The notes: generated by a model not told the origin, from the sequence alone. 64,000 nt of DNA from Oscillospiraceae bacterium (GCA_015067305.1 SVMT01000001.1:92749-156748), one strand, 5' to 3'; positions 53,817-63,556 are shown, counted from the stretch's first letter. Program-made: numbers and translations.

Positions 53817-54758
53817 ATGATAATTATGAATGAATTCAAACCTGAAGGAACCATGCAAAATATTATTTACACGAAGGCTGTCCTTGACCGCGCCATGCTG
53901 ACGGGGAAGATCCTTGAGGCGAAAGTGCGTCTTTGCGACGAAAACCACAACCTTATACTCGATTTGGGCTGTATGAAGGGGTTTATTCCGAAAGAGGAAG
54001 CTGCTTTGGGCATAAAAGAAGGCACGACACGGGACATTGCGATCATCAGCCGTGTGAATAAGATCTGCTGTTTTACAGTTAAGGGTTTCAGGCAGATAAA
54101 CGGTGAACTTTTTGCCATTCTCAGCCGCACCGATGCCCAGCAACAGGCGCTCGATCACCTTTTCGCCCATTGCGATATCGGCGATATAATAGATGCGAAG
54201 ATAACCCATCTTGACCGTTTCGGCGCTTTTGCGGACATTGGCTGTGGGATAGTGGGACTTATAAGCATTGAGAATATTTCCGTTTCCAGAATATCACATT
54301 CAAGCGACAGATTTTATATCGGGCAGGATATCCGTGTTGTCGTCAAGGATAAGGATCTTGAAAGCAAACGCTTCTCTCTTACTCATAAGGAACTTTTGGG
54401 CACATGGCAGGAAAATGCGGCTCTTTTTGCTCCGGGGCAGACTGTTGCAGGCTGTGTGCGTTCAGTTGAAGATTACGGTATCTTTGTGGAACTTACTCCG
54501 AATTTGTCAGGACTCGCCGAACTTGGGGAGTATTCCGAATTGAAAAACGGAACGGGAGTTTCTGTGTACATAAAAAGCATCGTTCCGGATAAAATGAAAA
54601 TAAAACTCTCCATTGTAGATGTTTTCAGAGACCCTGTTCTGCCTCCTGAAGAGTATAAATATTTTATAAAAGAAAAAAACATTGAACGCTTTGTTTATTC
54701 CGTACCGGCTTCCCGCAAGCAAACGCTTACAGTGTTTAAAAAGTCTGATATTATTTGA
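53817..54758 (+). CDS. S1-domain RNA-binding protein (ribosomal S1/YugI-like)
   Basis: 313 residues; start uncertain between ATG 53817 and 53826, both with weak sites. Three S1-type OB folds: a worn one at about 30-110, one at about 120-190 (GDIIDAKITHLDRFGAFADIGCGIVGLISIE), one at about 205-275 (GQTVAGCVRSVEDYGIFVELTPNLSGLAE). Resembles the short S1-like proteins of Clostridia rather than full six-domain S1. Binds RNA; role in translation inferred. Confidence 0.85.
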   Translation: MIIMNEFKPEGTMQNIIYTKAVLDRAMLTGKILEAKVRLCDENHNLILDLGCMKGFIPKEEAALGIKEGTTRDIAIISRVNKICCFTVKGFRQINGELFAILSRTDAQQQALDHLFAHCDIGDIIDAKITHLDRFGAFADIGCGIVGLISIENISVSRISHSSDRFYIGQDIRVVVKDKDLESKRFSLTHKELLGTWQENAALFAPGQTVAGCVRSVEDYGIFVELTPNLSGLAELGEYSELKNGTGVSVYIKSIVPDKMKIKLSIVDVFRDPVLPPEEYKYFIKEKNIERFVYSVPASRKQTLTVFKKSDII

Positions 54759-54768
54759 AAAAACACAC

Positions 54769-54797
54769 TTGACACGGTCGCTCTTATGGTGTATAAT
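54769..54797 (+). promoter_or_regulatory. Consensus sigma-A promoter before the membrane gene and mreB
   Basis: TTGACA (54769-54774), 17-base spacer, TATAAT (54792-54797). Confidence 0.9.
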
Positions 54798-54873
54798 GAT
54801 ATGGGGAAAATATAACCCAATGAAGCTTAGTTCAAATGAAGTCTAAAACAAAAAATGAAAGGATAATTAAAAA

Positions 54874-55434
54874 TTGAAAGCGTTGAACCTTACAAAAAAG
54901 TACCTTTTGGCGGAATCCGCATTGGCGGTATTTGAAATTATTTTCGGACTCCTGTCCTCATGTCTTGCAATGACGATACTCGGACTTTATTCCATTGTCG
55001 GCGTGTATTGTGTCGCTTCAATGGAAATATTTCCGAAAGCAAAACTTGCAGATCTCGGATATCTTGCGCTTGCGCTTGTTTCTGCGTTGATGGCGTGGAC
55101 TTCCGTCTACAGTGTACATTTAACCATCGGATATGCAAAAGATGCGGTCGATTTCTGGGGACTCATTCCTCCGATCATTGTGTTTTTTGTGAAAGCATCT
55201 CTGTCGATGCTCCTCTCCGACGACGAAGAAATTGCTGAAAAGTCGGTCCTTTTTGCAGAGATAATCGACTATAAATACGATTTTCTGCTGATAGTTTCAA
55301 CAGTAGTTGCAATTTTCCTTACTTTTGTTTTTGATTTTTATATCGAATATATCGTTGCGCTGGGAATCGCTCTTTGCTGTATCAGAAAAATTTTCGTTAC
55401 GGCAAAGATTCGAAAATCTGTTGCAAAGAATTGA
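54874..55434 (+). CDS. Integral membrane protein, weakly cation-diffusion-facilitator-like
   Basis: 186 residues, TTG start with AAAGGA 11 bases before. About five membrane helices; the first (ESALAVFEIIFGLLSSCLAMTILGLYSIVGV) recalls CDF transporters, but the His/Asp metal sites are not seen. An acidic patch (SDDEEIAEKS) links helices 3 and 4. Shares a promoter with mreB 32 bases downstream. Function unknown. Confidence 0.55.
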   Translation: MKALNLTKKYLLAESALAVFEIIFGLLSSCLAMTILGLYSIVGVYCVASMEIFPKAKLADLGYLALALVSALMAWTSVYSVHLTIGYAKDAVDFWGLIPPIIVFFVKASLSMLLSDDEEIAEKSVLFAEIIDYKYDFLLIVSTVVAIFLTFVFDFYIEYIVALGIALCCIRKIFVTAKIRKSVAKN

Positions 55435-55466
55435 TTTTTTAAAATTCAGGAAGTTGGTACATAAAA

Positions 55467-56489
55467 ATGTTTGCTAAAAATATAGGTATAGACCTTGGCA
55501 CAGCGTCTGTCATCATTTACGTAAGAGGAAAGGGTATAGTGCTCCGTGAACCCTCCGTTGTTGCTATTGACAGAACGACGGGAAAACTTTTGAAAGTAGG
55601 CGTTGAAGCTCAGGAAATGCTGGGCAGAACTCCCGATAATATCGTGGCTATCAGACCACTCAGAGACGGGGTAATTTCTGATTACGAAACGACGGAACGT
55701 ATGCTCCGTTACTTTATCAGAAAAGTAAACGGCAGGTCTCTTTTCAGGCCTCACGTGGTCGTCTGTGTGCCCTCAAGAATAAATGAGGTTGAAGAACGTG
55801 CTGTAAGAGATGCGACTCTTAACGCAGGCGCAAGAAGCGTTGAGCTTATCGAAGAACCGATGGCAGCAGCTATTGGTGCAGGACTTGACATTACAAAGCC
55901 CAGAGGAATCATGGTCATTGATATCGGCGGCGGAACTGCCGATGTTGCGGTGATCTCGCTGGGCGATGTTGTCGTTTCAGAAAGTGTAAAGGTCGCAGGG
56001 GACAAGTTCGACGAGGCTATCGTGAAATTTGTCCGCAAAGAGTACGGCGTTCTTATCGGTGAACGTACAGCTGAAGATATCAAAATGAAGATCGGCTGTC
56101 TTTCTCCTCGTCCCGAAAGAGTTTCCATTACTATCCGAGGTCGTGACCTTACAACGGGATTGCCCAAAGAATTTACGATGACTTCCGATGATGCTCTTGA
56201 GGCTCTTTCCGAACCCGGAGAGGTCATTGCGGAAGCTATTCATGATGTTCTCAGCCGTACACCGCCCGAACTTATCGGCGATATTTCCACTGACGGTATC
56301 ATTCTTACTGGCGGCGGCTGTCTGATCTACGGTTTTGACAAGATGATTGCAGAACGTGTCGGCATAAATGTTTATGTTGCCGATGATGCTGTTTCCTGCG
56401 TTGCAAGAGGTACGGGTGCTGCCCTCGATTTTGTGGAAGACTTGTCCGGAATCAAGGTGAATTCTCCCAAAAAGAAGCTTTGGGGCTGA
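55467..56489 (+). CDS. mreB: MreB/Mbl-family rod-shape protein
   Basis: 340 residues. NIGIDLGTASVIIYV (phosphate 1), REPSVVAID, PHVVVCVPS, EEPMAAAIGAGLDI, GIMVIDIGGGTADVAVISLG (phosphate 2), and TGGGCLIYGFDKMI (adenosine). Bacterial actin guiding side-wall growth. Mbl or MreBH paralogs cannot be separated by eye. mreC and mreD do not follow. Confidence 0.93.
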   Translation: MFAKNIGIDLGTASVIIYVRGKGIVLREPSVVAIDRTTGKLLKVGVEAQEMLGRTPDNIVAIRPLRDGVISDYETTERMLRYFIRKVNGRSLFRPHVVVCVPSRINEVEERAVRDATLNAGARSVELIEEPMAAAIGAGLDITKPRGIMVIDIGGGTADVAVISLGDVVVSESVKVAGDKFDEAIVKFVRKEYGVLIGERTAEDIKMKIGCLSPRPERVSITIRGRDLTTGLPKEFTMTSDDALEALSEPGEVIAEAIHDVLSRTPPELIGDISTDGIILTGGGCLIYGFDKMIAERVGINVYVADDAVSCVARGTGAALDFVEDLSGIKVNSPKKKLWG

Positions 56490-56497
56490 TAAAATAT

Positions 56498-56516
56498 CTG
56501 ATTTTTGAAAAATCAG
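56498..56516. terminator. Bidirectional terminator between convergent genes
   Basis: CTGATTTTT-G-AAAAATCAG, a perfect 9-base stem with one-base centre; it overlaps the stop codon of the ZIP-like gene on the minus strand. Confidence 0.75.
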
Positions 56517-57253
56517 CCTGAAAGTACGGTAGCTATGCCGAAAATCATGCCTGAAATATTGAATATTGGGATATATCTCCCCCGATAAAGTAGTTTTGAT
56601 TCGATACTTACGTCTCCTACGGCGGAATACATGGTTATCCCACCTGAAAATATTAACATTCTTATGAGCCATGAACGGTCTGAGACTCCGATATTTGCTC
56701 CGCATAAAGAACCTAAAAGGAAAGGTACTGCGAGACAGAAACAGCAGAGGATTCGTTTTCTCAAGGGTTTTCCCGAAGTTTTTGACATCATGAAAATTGC
56801 CGAACTTTCAGAGAAAGTATCCAAAGCGGAGGCTGAACCCAGCCCGAAAGCAAGTCCCGCAGATAATCCGAAACCCGTACCGACAGATATGCCTCGGATA
56901 AAGCTGCTTATAGCGAAACTCAAAGCGGAGAGTTTTTCCGTAGCAGCTATTCTGTTTTTTTCTGACATTTTACGGTGTCGGTATTTCAACCTTTCCTGCA
57001 TCAACATTGCGGTGGATATCCCTAAAATCAAGAATAAAAGTAGCTCGGGCAGCTTGCAAAATGCGTATGCAGAAGGGATCAGGTATAAAAATATTATCGA
57101 AACCGTGAAGCCTGACGCAAATTCCATGGAAAATCCCGTGATCTGACGGCAGATTTTACCCTCAGGTACTGAAATTGACAGTAAAAATCCTGCCAATATG
57201 GCTATAAATACATATCCGCTGTAAATAAAAACAGTTTTATATAAAGAAAACAT
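56513..57253 (-). CDS. ZIP-like membrane protein with altered metal-site residues
   Basis: 246 residues, seven or eight helices. The spacing and texture match ZIP metal transporters: helix 2 FASGFTVSIIFLYLIPSA (usual HLLPEA), helix 4 FAISSFIRGISVGTGFGLSAG (usual HNxxEGxxxG), helix 5 ALDTFSESSAIFMM (usual HExPE). In each, His/Glu ligands appear replaced (by Tyr, Ser, Arg, Asp). Either a far relative with other ligands or a protein that no longer moves zinc. Family assignment tentative. Confidence 0.45.
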   Translation of the reverse strand: MFSLYKTVFIYSGYVFIAILAGFLLSISVPEGKICRQITGFSMEFASGFTVSIIFLYLIPSAYAFCKLPELLLFLILGISTAMLMQERLKYRHRKMSEKNRIAATEKLSALSFAISSFIRGISVGTGFGLSAGLAFGLGSASALDTFSESSAIFMMSKTSGKPLRKRILCCFCLAVPFLLGSLCGANIGVSDRSWLIRMLIFSGGITMYSAVGDVSIESKLLYRGRYIPIFNISGMIFGIATVLSG

Positions 57254-57295
57254 CGAAATCCCTCATTATTTAAATAAACCAAAAAGGTAAAGAAA

Positions 57296-58924
57296 ATGCA
57301 AATACTCAAAAATGAAGCAGGCGACATTGCTGTCGCTGTTGAAGAACTGAAAAAAGGAAATGTGGTGGCTATCCCCACTGAAACGGTCTATGGACTAGCG
57401 GCAAATGCGCTTGATCCTGAGGCTGTCAGCAAGATTTTCAAGGCAAAGGGCCGCCCCTCTGACAACCCTCTAATCGTGCATATCGCAGATGCCTCTGACA
57501 TGGAAAAATTTGCAATTCCCAACGAGATCGCTTATAAATTAGCGGAAAAATTCTGGCCCGGACCGCTGACAATGATCCTTCCGAAACGTGATTGCATTCC
57601 AACAGCGGTTACCGCTGGGCTGGATACGGTCGCCATAAGGATGCCCGAACATCCCGTGGCAAGGGAGATTATCTCTCAAAGTGGTCTGCCTTTGGCGGCA
57701 CCTTCTGCAAACATTTCAGGAAAACCCAGTCCCACTTCCGCACAGCACGTTATCGACGATTTCCGCGAAAATCCTTATGTTGCGGCAATAATTGACGGTG
57801 GAAAATGTAAATGTGGCGTGGAATCCACAGTTTTGAGTCTCTGTAATGGTACTCCTTGTCTGTTAAGACCGGGTTTTGTTACGGCAGATATGCTCAGAAC
57901 AGTTATTCCGAACCTGAAAATTGCAGAAGCTGTCTTAAAAGAGCTTCCCAACAGCGAAAAAGCTCTCTCTCCGGGGCTTAAACATAAACATTATGCTCCC
58001 AAAGCTCGAACTGTCTGTATTAAAGGTCTATGCGAAAACGCTCTGAAATATGTGAAACTTGACGGAAATATCAAGAAAACCGTTATCTGTTTTAATGGAG
58101 AAGAGGCTGTTTTTGCAGGCTGTAATGTTATTCCTTACGGAAAGAGCGACGATTTTGAAGAGCTTGCGGAAAATCTTTTTGATGCGTTGCGTCAGGCAGA
58201 TGCTCTCGACTGCGAAAAAATTTATGTCCGTATCCCCGAAATTGACGAAAAGTCTGTGAACGGTGTACTTTTAGCTGTGTATAACAGGCTTCTCCGTGCG
58301 GCAAGTTTTACGGTAATTGATTGCGATTCTGCGGCAAAAGGTCTTGTCATCGGAGTGACGGGACAAAGCGGAGCAGGGAAGGGAACTCTCTGCAAGATCC
58401 TTGAAAATAAAGGCTTTTTTCACATTGATACCGATAAAGTCTGGCATGATATGATCGACGAGTGTGCGCCGAAATTGGAAGCAGTTTTCGGAAAAGTAAC
58501 AGATAAAAACGGTCGTGTTGACAGGAAGATTCTCGGTGAAAAGGCTTTTTCTTCCGAGGAGAATCTGAAAAAACTCAATGAGATCGCCCATAAGTCCATC
58601 ATGGCGAAAGTTTCCGAAATTATGGATGAAAACAGATCAAAAGGAATTTTTAATTTCGCTGTTGACGGTGCGGCACTTTTTGAAGCAGGCGCAAAAGCTA
58701 ACTGTGATTTCATAATTGCTGTGACTGCCGATTGGAATTCACGTCTTGATAGAGTCAAAAAACGTGACGGAATTGATGATAAACGTGCGGAAGCTCGTTT
58801 TTCGGGACAAAAATCAGAAGAATTCTATATCCAAAACGCTGATTTCACCATAATTAACGATGATATCGGATCTCTCGAAGCGAAAATTGAAGCTGTTCTT
58901 GCTGAAAACTGTAAATTAAAATAA
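57296..58924 (+). CDS. Fused threonylcarbamoyl-AMP synthase (TsaC/Sua5) and dephospho-CoA kinase (CoaE)
   Basis: 542 residues. Residues 1-205 are the YrdC/Sua5 domain (IPTETVYGLAANA, IFKAKGRPSDNPLIVHI, FWPGPLTMIL, APSANISGKPSPTSA); about 220-345 the Sua5 C-terminal domain (SPGLKHKHYAPKA). From about 350 a dephospho-CoA kinase: P-loop GVTGQSGAGKG, FFHIDTDKVWHDM (usual DAD), KFLKKL-like NLKKLNEIAHKSIM, and RVKKRDGIDDKRAEARFSGQ (lid). The first part makes threonylcarbamoyl-AMP for t6A tRNA; the second the last step of CoA synthesis. One uninterrupted frame, AAAGGT-type site before ATG. Confidence 0.9.
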   Translation: MQILKNEAGDIAVAVEELKKGNVVAIPTETVYGLAANALDPEAVSKIFKAKGRPSDNPLIVHIADASDMEKFAIPNEIAYKLAEKFWPGPLTMILPKRDCIPTAVTAGLDTVAIRMPEHPVAREIISQSGLPLAAPSANISGKPSPTSAQHVIDDFRENPYVAAIIDGGKCKCGVESTVLSLCNGTPCLLRPGFVTADMLRTVIPNLKIAEAVLKELPNSEKALSPGLKHKHYAPKARTVCIKGLCENALKYVKLDGNIKKTVICFNGEEAVFAGCNVIPYGKSDDFEELAENLFDALRQADALDCEKIYVRIPEIDEKSVNGVLLAVYNRLLRAASFTVIDCDSAAKGLVIGVTGQSGAGKGTLCKILENKGFFHIDTDKVWHDMIDECAPKLEAVFGKVTDKNGRVDRKILGEKAFSSEENLKKLNEIAHKSIMAKVSEIMDENRSKGIFNFAVDGAALFEAGAKANCDFIIAVTADWNSRLDRVKKRDGIDDKRAEARFSGQKSEEFYIQNADFTIINDDIGSLEAKIEAVLAENCKLK

Positions 58925-59023
58925 TTTGTTAATAAATCCCTTTGCAGGCTATTTAAAGTTGTAATCCTTGAAAAATTACAAAAGCTTTTGAGGGGAAAAT
59001 ATAAAAATGAAGGAATCTTAATA

Positions 59024-60472
59024 ATGAAACACATCTTTAAACGAATTGCAGCTTTGTCTGCAGCATCGCTTATCTCTGTCTCTGCCCTTACTGCTTGTGC
59101 GGAAGAGGTAACGCTTCTTGACTTTATAGACCCGACAGGTGGAAGTTCTACTTTCGGCGGTTTTGAACTGCAGCTTTTACAGTTGCAGGAGGTCGATACA
59201 GGATCCGGAGATCTTTCCGAGGGAAATCTTTTCGGTTACCCCGCAACTACAACACTTTCAGATGCTGCTTTCAAGCGTATCAGCGATGTTGAATCTGCTT
59301 ATGACTGCAAAATAAATATTTCATACGAAGATATTGAGCAGGAAGACCTTATTCTGAGATATATGGGAAACAATATTAAATACGATGCGATGTATTCCGC
59401 AGACCATGACGGTGCCTTGGAAGCCGCAGATTCGGGAATTCTTCTTCCTCTTGAGGATTATATGGATTATGCAAATCTACTCAATACAGAAAAATACGGT
59501 GCTGTAAATGTTCAGGAAATAGTTTCTTTCCATGGTTCAATTTATGGTCTTTGTCCTGTTTCATGGCCATATAAACAGCCCAGAACTATCGGTCTTATGG
59601 TTTATAATATGGATCCTATCAGCCAGTACGGAAAGCTTAATCCCAAGGAGTTTTTGGAAAACGGCACTTGGAATTGGGATGCACTTGAAGCTATAATCAA
59701 GGATTATTATGTTCTTGAGGGCGAAAAGGAAATTCATTCTCTTGCGGCTCGAAATTTTGACTTTGCGAGACTTCTTGCTCAGAGTAACGGTGTAGAACTT
59801 GCTCAACTTGACAGCAATGGGGAACTTGTGTTGAATTACGGTTCTGAAGCTCAGATCGAAGCTCTTCAGTGGTACAAAGATGTTGTTTCTGAAAATATTG
59901 ACGCTTTTGAGGGTAATTTTTTCTCAACTAATGCTTTGAGTTGGACAGATGTTGCAGATGCTATCTGCGAAGGAACTTCCATGTGTGGTATTACTGCTCC
60001 CGATATCCTTTATTATGATATTATTTACAGAGCTAAAAATATTGCTGTAACTCCTTTCCCTTGCGGACCTCGTGGTGATTACGGCGAATGGACAGGTATT
60101 ATAGAGGGTCAGGAATGTTTTGCTGTGTTTAAAAACACCGATGAACCTGAAACTGTTATTTCTATTATTGATAAAATATGTGAACCCCTTGAAGGTTTTG
60201 AAACTTACGAATCCCTTGTTGATTTTATTGGAAATTCTGTTCTTTATAGTGTTGAAGATGCAGAGATCGTTTTGAATCTTCACGATTTTGCCAGATATTC
60301 TTATTGGTCAGAGGAACATTCGATCAATATCAACGATCTGTACAGAGATGCTTCAAGTATGCTTGATGAAAAAACACCTGCTCAGATAATCGGTGAATAT
60401 CAGACAAAGATACCTCAGTATCTGGAAGATTATATAATCCCCAATTTACCCATTTATGACATTATTAAATAA
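59024..60472 (+). CDS. Solute-binding-like lipoprotein (tandem paralog A)
   Basis: 482 residues from the ATG at 59024 (AGGA nine bases before). Lipobox LTAC (Cys25) followed by AEEVTLLDFI. Family-1 binding-protein-like features: GNLFGYPATTTLSDAAFKRISDVE, PISQYGKLNPKEFLENGTWNWDALEAIIKDYY, VTPFPCGPRGDYGEWTGI. Paralogs at 61969 and 63557 share the pattern. No permease genes are adjacent. Ligand unknown. Confidence 0.8.
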   Translation: MKHIFKRIAALSAASLISVSALTACAEEVTLLDFIDPTGGSSTFGGFELQLLQLQEVDTGSGDLSEGNLFGYPATTTLSDAAFKRISDVESAYDCKINISYEDIEQEDLILRYMGNNIKYDAMYSADHDGALEAADSGILLPLEDYMDYANLLNTEKYGAVNVQEIVSFHGSIYGLCPVSWPYKQPRTIGLMVYNMDPISQYGKLNPKEFLENGTWNWDALEAIIKDYYVLEGEKEIHSLAARNFDFARLLAQSNGVELAQLDSNGELVLNYGSEAQIEALQWYKDVVSENIDAFEGNFFSTNALSWTDVADAICEGTSMCGITAPDILYYDIIYRAKNIAVTPFPCGPRGDYGEWTGIIEGQECFAVFKNTDEPETVISIIDKICEPLEGFETYESLVDFIGNSVLYSVEDAEIVLNLHDFARYSYWSEEHSININDLYRDASSMLDEKTPAQIIGEYQTKIPQYLEDYIIPNLPIYDIIK

Positions 60473-60500
60473 TACATATATTTAAAAGGAGAAAATTACA

Positions 60501-61847
60501 ATGGACGAACTTTTGTACAATCCCACAAATGCTTATGATATTCTTTCTGCAGACGAGATCAAAGCGGCTTATGACTACTGCGAAGGATACAAGAAATTCC
60601 TTGACAATGGCAAGACAGAGAGATCTTGCGTAACTTACGCTGTCGAACTTGCAAAAGCTAAAGGCTTTGTTGAATTTGTTGACGGTAAAAAATACAATGC
60701 GGGCGACAAGGTTTATGTAAATCAGAAGAATAAATCTGCGATATTTGCTGTTATCGGCACTGAAAGCCCAGAAAAAGGCTTCAATATCACCGCAGGTCAT
60801 ATTGACTCCCCCCGTCTCGACATCCGTCCCAATCCTCTTTACGAAGACGGAAACATGGCTTATTTCAAGACTCATTACTATGGCGGTATCCGTAAATATC
60901 AGTGGACAGCCATTCCTCTTTCTCTTATCGGCGTGATTTGCAAAAAAGACGGTACTACTGTTAATATAAACATTGGTGAAGACGAAAACGACCCTGTTTT
61001 CTATATCACCGACCTTCTTCCCCATCTTGCAAAGGATGCTAAACCCATTCACGGCGAAGATCTTAATATCGTGATCGGTTCAAGCTACGACAAGGACGAA
61101 AAGGACAGCAAAATCAAAATGTCCGTAATGAAGCTCCTTAATGAAAAATACGGTATTTCCGAATGTGATTTCCAGACAGCAGAATTGACTATCGTTCCTG
61201 CCGCAAAGGCAAAAGACGTTGGTTTTGACAGAAGCCTCGTTGGTGCATACGGTCACGATGACAGGATCTGCTCTTATCCTGCATTGACTTCACTTTTGAC
61301 TCTCAAAAATCCCACAAAAACATCCGTTGCTGTTCTTGTTGATAAAGAAGAGATCGGCAGCGCAGGCATTACAGGTATGAGAAGTGCGTTTATCACAGAT
61401 TTCCTGCTTGCTCTTTGCGATGGTTACAACGCAAGAATTGCGTTCAAAAATTCTGCGGCTATCTCTGCTGACGTAAGTGCCGCATTTGACCCCACTTTCC
61501 CTGCTGTCTACGAAAAGAGAAACTCTGCACACATCAACTGCGGTCCTGCTGTTTGCAAATACACAGGTCACGGCGGTAAAGCAGGCGCTTCCGATGCTTG
61601 TCCCGAATTCATTGCAAAACTTGCGGCAATTTTTGACGAAAACAAAGTTCTTTATCAGTTCTGCGAACTTGGCAGGATCGACGCAGGTGGTGGCGGTACA
61701 GTTGCGCAGTACATCGCTGACAGAAATATCGAAGTTGTTGATATCGGTGTTGCAATGCTCTCCATGCACGCACCATACGAGCTTGCCTCAAAGACCGATA
61801 TTTACATGATGCACAAACTCTGTAAGGCATTCTACGATAATTATTAA
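60501..61847 (+). CDS. M18-family aminopeptidase
   Basis: 448 residues, AAGGAG before ATG. Metal ligands of the M18/M42 clan: AGHIDSPRLD (His), AYGHDDRICSYPAL (Asp), DKEEIGSAG (catalytic and bridging Glu), ISADVSAAFDP (Asp), MLSMHAPYELASKTD (His). Cytoplasmic dinuclear zinc aminopeptidase favouring N-terminal acidic or neutral residues. It sits between two lipoprotein paralogs, 28 bases after the first. Confidence 0.95.
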   Translation: MDELLYNPTNAYDILSADEIKAAYDYCEGYKKFLDNGKTERSCVTYAVELAKAKGFVEFVDGKKYNAGDKVYVNQKNKSAIFAVIGTESPEKGFNITAGHIDSPRLDIRPNPLYEDGNMAYFKTHYYGGIRKYQWTAIPLSLIGVICKKDGTTVNINIGEDENDPVFYITDLLPHLAKDAKPIHGEDLNIVIGSSYDKDEKDSKIKMSVMKLLNEKYGISECDFQTAELTIVPAAKAKDVGFDRSLVGAYGHDDRICSYPALTSLLTLKNPTKTSVAVLVDKEEIGSAGITGMRSAFITDFLLALCDGYNARIAFKNSAAISADVSAAFDPTFPAVYEKRNSAHINCGPAVCKYTGHGGKAGASDACPEFIAKLAAIFDENKVLYQFCELGRIDAGGGGTVAQYIADRNIEVVDIGVAMLSMHAPYELASKTDIYMMHKLCKAFYDNY

Positions 61848-61886
61848 GCAAACAATATCTCGTTCCATTTGAAAGTTGAGGCCATA

Positions 61887-61922
61887 CCCCTCGAATTTAC
61901 GAAGGATTCACAATTCGGGGGG
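61887..61922 (+). promoter_or_regulatory. Leader hairpin with G-run upstream of lipoprotein paralog B
   Basis: CCCCTCGAATT (61887-61897) pairs with AATTCGGGGGG (61912-61922), an 11-base stem with one G-U. The G-run could instead pair with CCCC at 61962-61965, between the GGAGG site and the ATG, so two alternative folds are possible. Confidence 0.55.
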
Positions 61923-61968
61923 ACACTTCGTTAATTATATTTTTTATAAAAACATGGAGGACCCCAAA

Positions 61969-63432
61969 ATGAAAAACATTTTTAAAAAGGCGGCGGCGCT
62001 TGCCGTTGCAGGAATTATGTCCGTTTCCGCGCTTACTGCTTGCGCGCAGGAAGTAACTCTCCTTGACTTTATCGAGGCAGACACAGGAAAGACAGATTTT
62101 GACGGCTATGTTTGTAAGCTCGGTATGTATACTCTGTCTGACAATACCGGAATGCTCATTGACGAAAATAATCCTTTCGGTTACAAGGAAAATACTGAAC
62201 TTGCAGACGCTGTTCTTGCAAGAATTTCCGATATCGAAAACGACTTGAACTGCAGCATTGAACTTTCTCTTATTGATGTCGATGGGGATGTTCTTGCGGC
62301 TCAGCTTTTTGCTGATAGTGTAAAGCAGGAAGTTCTTTATTCTCCATCGCACGCTCTTACGAGAAAATATCTTGCCGCTGCGGGATACCTTGAAAAAGTC
62401 AACAACTACGGCGACTATATCGACTATACAAACACCGAAAAATACGGTGAGATAAATATTCAGGAAATGAACGCTGTTAATGGTGACCTTTATGCGGTTT
62501 CTCCCATTACGTGGATGTTCAAGCAGCCCAGAGCCCTTGAGCTTATCGTCATCAACGAAGATCTTCGCAGTAAGTACAATACTCCCCGAATTCAGGAATA
62601 CATCGAAAACGGTGTGTGGAATTGGGATTCATTTGAAGAGTTCATTGCAAATTCTTCCAACAAGGACAATGAAGAAACTCCCATTTATTCATTGTCTGCA
62701 AGAGGCTTTGATGTTGCCAAGCTTTTGGCTTACGGTAACGGCTTCGTTCTTGCGACCGAAACGGCTGACGGTTATGTAACAGACTTCGGCGCTGACAATA
62801 TGATGGAAGCTGCACAGTTCTACTATGACCTCAGAGCGAAATATTCCGAAAACTTTGCGCCCGACACAGGTGACTGGGTTGATGTAAACGAGCATTTCAT
62901 TGACCTGAAAGACTCCGTGGCTTGTCTTACTGCGGCATCCATTCTCTACAATGACATTGTATATGAAATTCAGAACTACAGCGTTGCTCCTTTCCCCACA
63001 GGTCCAAGAGGTGAATACGGCAAATGGCCCTCGGCTATTGAAGCGACAGAATCTTTCTCTGTTTTCAATACAGGCGAGAACCCCGAAGCGAACTTTACCA
63101 TCATTGACAGGCTTTGCGATCCCCTTGAAGGCTTTGAAACTGAAGAGGACAGATTCGAGTACCTTTCCACAAACGTTGTTTTTACCATCGAGGATGCTGA
63201 ATATGCAATGAATCTCTATAAAAACGGTATGTATACACATTGGGTATTCTCCGATAGCGCAGAAAACGGCTTTGACGATCTTTGGCGCGCAGGCATTGAA
63301 GACGGCGCTGTTGACGGTGACAAACCGAGAGCCCTTTCCGTTGTAATGGAAGAGCTTAAAAATATTTACCCCGCGCTTATCGAAGAGTTCATCGTTCCCA
63401 ACTTCCCCGTGTACGAACTTATTCCCAACTAA
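61969..63432 (+). CDS. Solute-binding-like lipoprotein (tandem paralog B)
   Basis: 487 residues from the ATG at 61969, with TGGAGG nine bases before; an upstream in-frame extension is rejected. Lipobox LTAC (Cys25), AQEVTLLDFIE as in paralog A. Shared later motifs: YTNTEKYGEINIQEMNAVNGDLYAVSPI, YIENGVWNWDSFEEFI, VAPFPTGPRGEYGKWPSAIEA, DRLCDPLEGFETEEDR. Binding-protein fold predicted from these motifs; ligand unknown. Confidence 0.8.
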   Translation: MKNIFKKAAALAVAGIMSVSALTACAQEVTLLDFIEADTGKTDFDGYVCKLGMYTLSDNTGMLIDENNPFGYKENTELADAVLARISDIENDLNCSIELSLIDVDGDVLAAQLFADSVKQEVLYSPSHALTRKYLAAAGYLEKVNNYGDYIDYTNTEKYGEINIQEMNAVNGDLYAVSPITWMFKQPRALELIVINEDLRSKYNTPRIQEYIENGVWNWDSFEEFIANSSNKDNEETPIYSLSARGFDVAKLLAYGNGFVLATETADGYVTDFGADNMMEAAQFYYDLRAKYSENFAPDTGDWVDVNEHFIDLKDSVACLTAASILYNDIVYEIQNYSVAPFPTGPRGEYGKWPSAIEATESFSVFNTGENPEANFTIIDRLCDPLEGFETEEDRFEYLSTNVVFTIEDAEYAMNLYKNGMYTHWVFSDSAENGFDDLWRAGIEDGAVDGDKPRALSVVMEELKNIYPALIEEFIVPNFPVYELIPN

Positions 63433-63494
63433 ATTATGCAAATAATCCCCCTGTACCCTTAAAAAATCGAGAATACACCTTCAAGTTTGAAAAA

Positions 63495-63512
63495 ATTCAT
63501 AATTCGGGGGGG
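63495..63512 (+). promoter_or_regulatory. Conserved leader G-run upstream of lipoprotein paralog C
   Basis: ATTCATAATTCGGGGGGG, matching the leader at 61906-61922, 45 bases before the ATG (47 in paralog B); GGAGGACCCC then precedes both starts. Confidence 0.6.
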
Positions 63513-63556
63513 TAGTACTTCTTGTCAAAAATTTTTAATATATGGAGGACCCCAAA

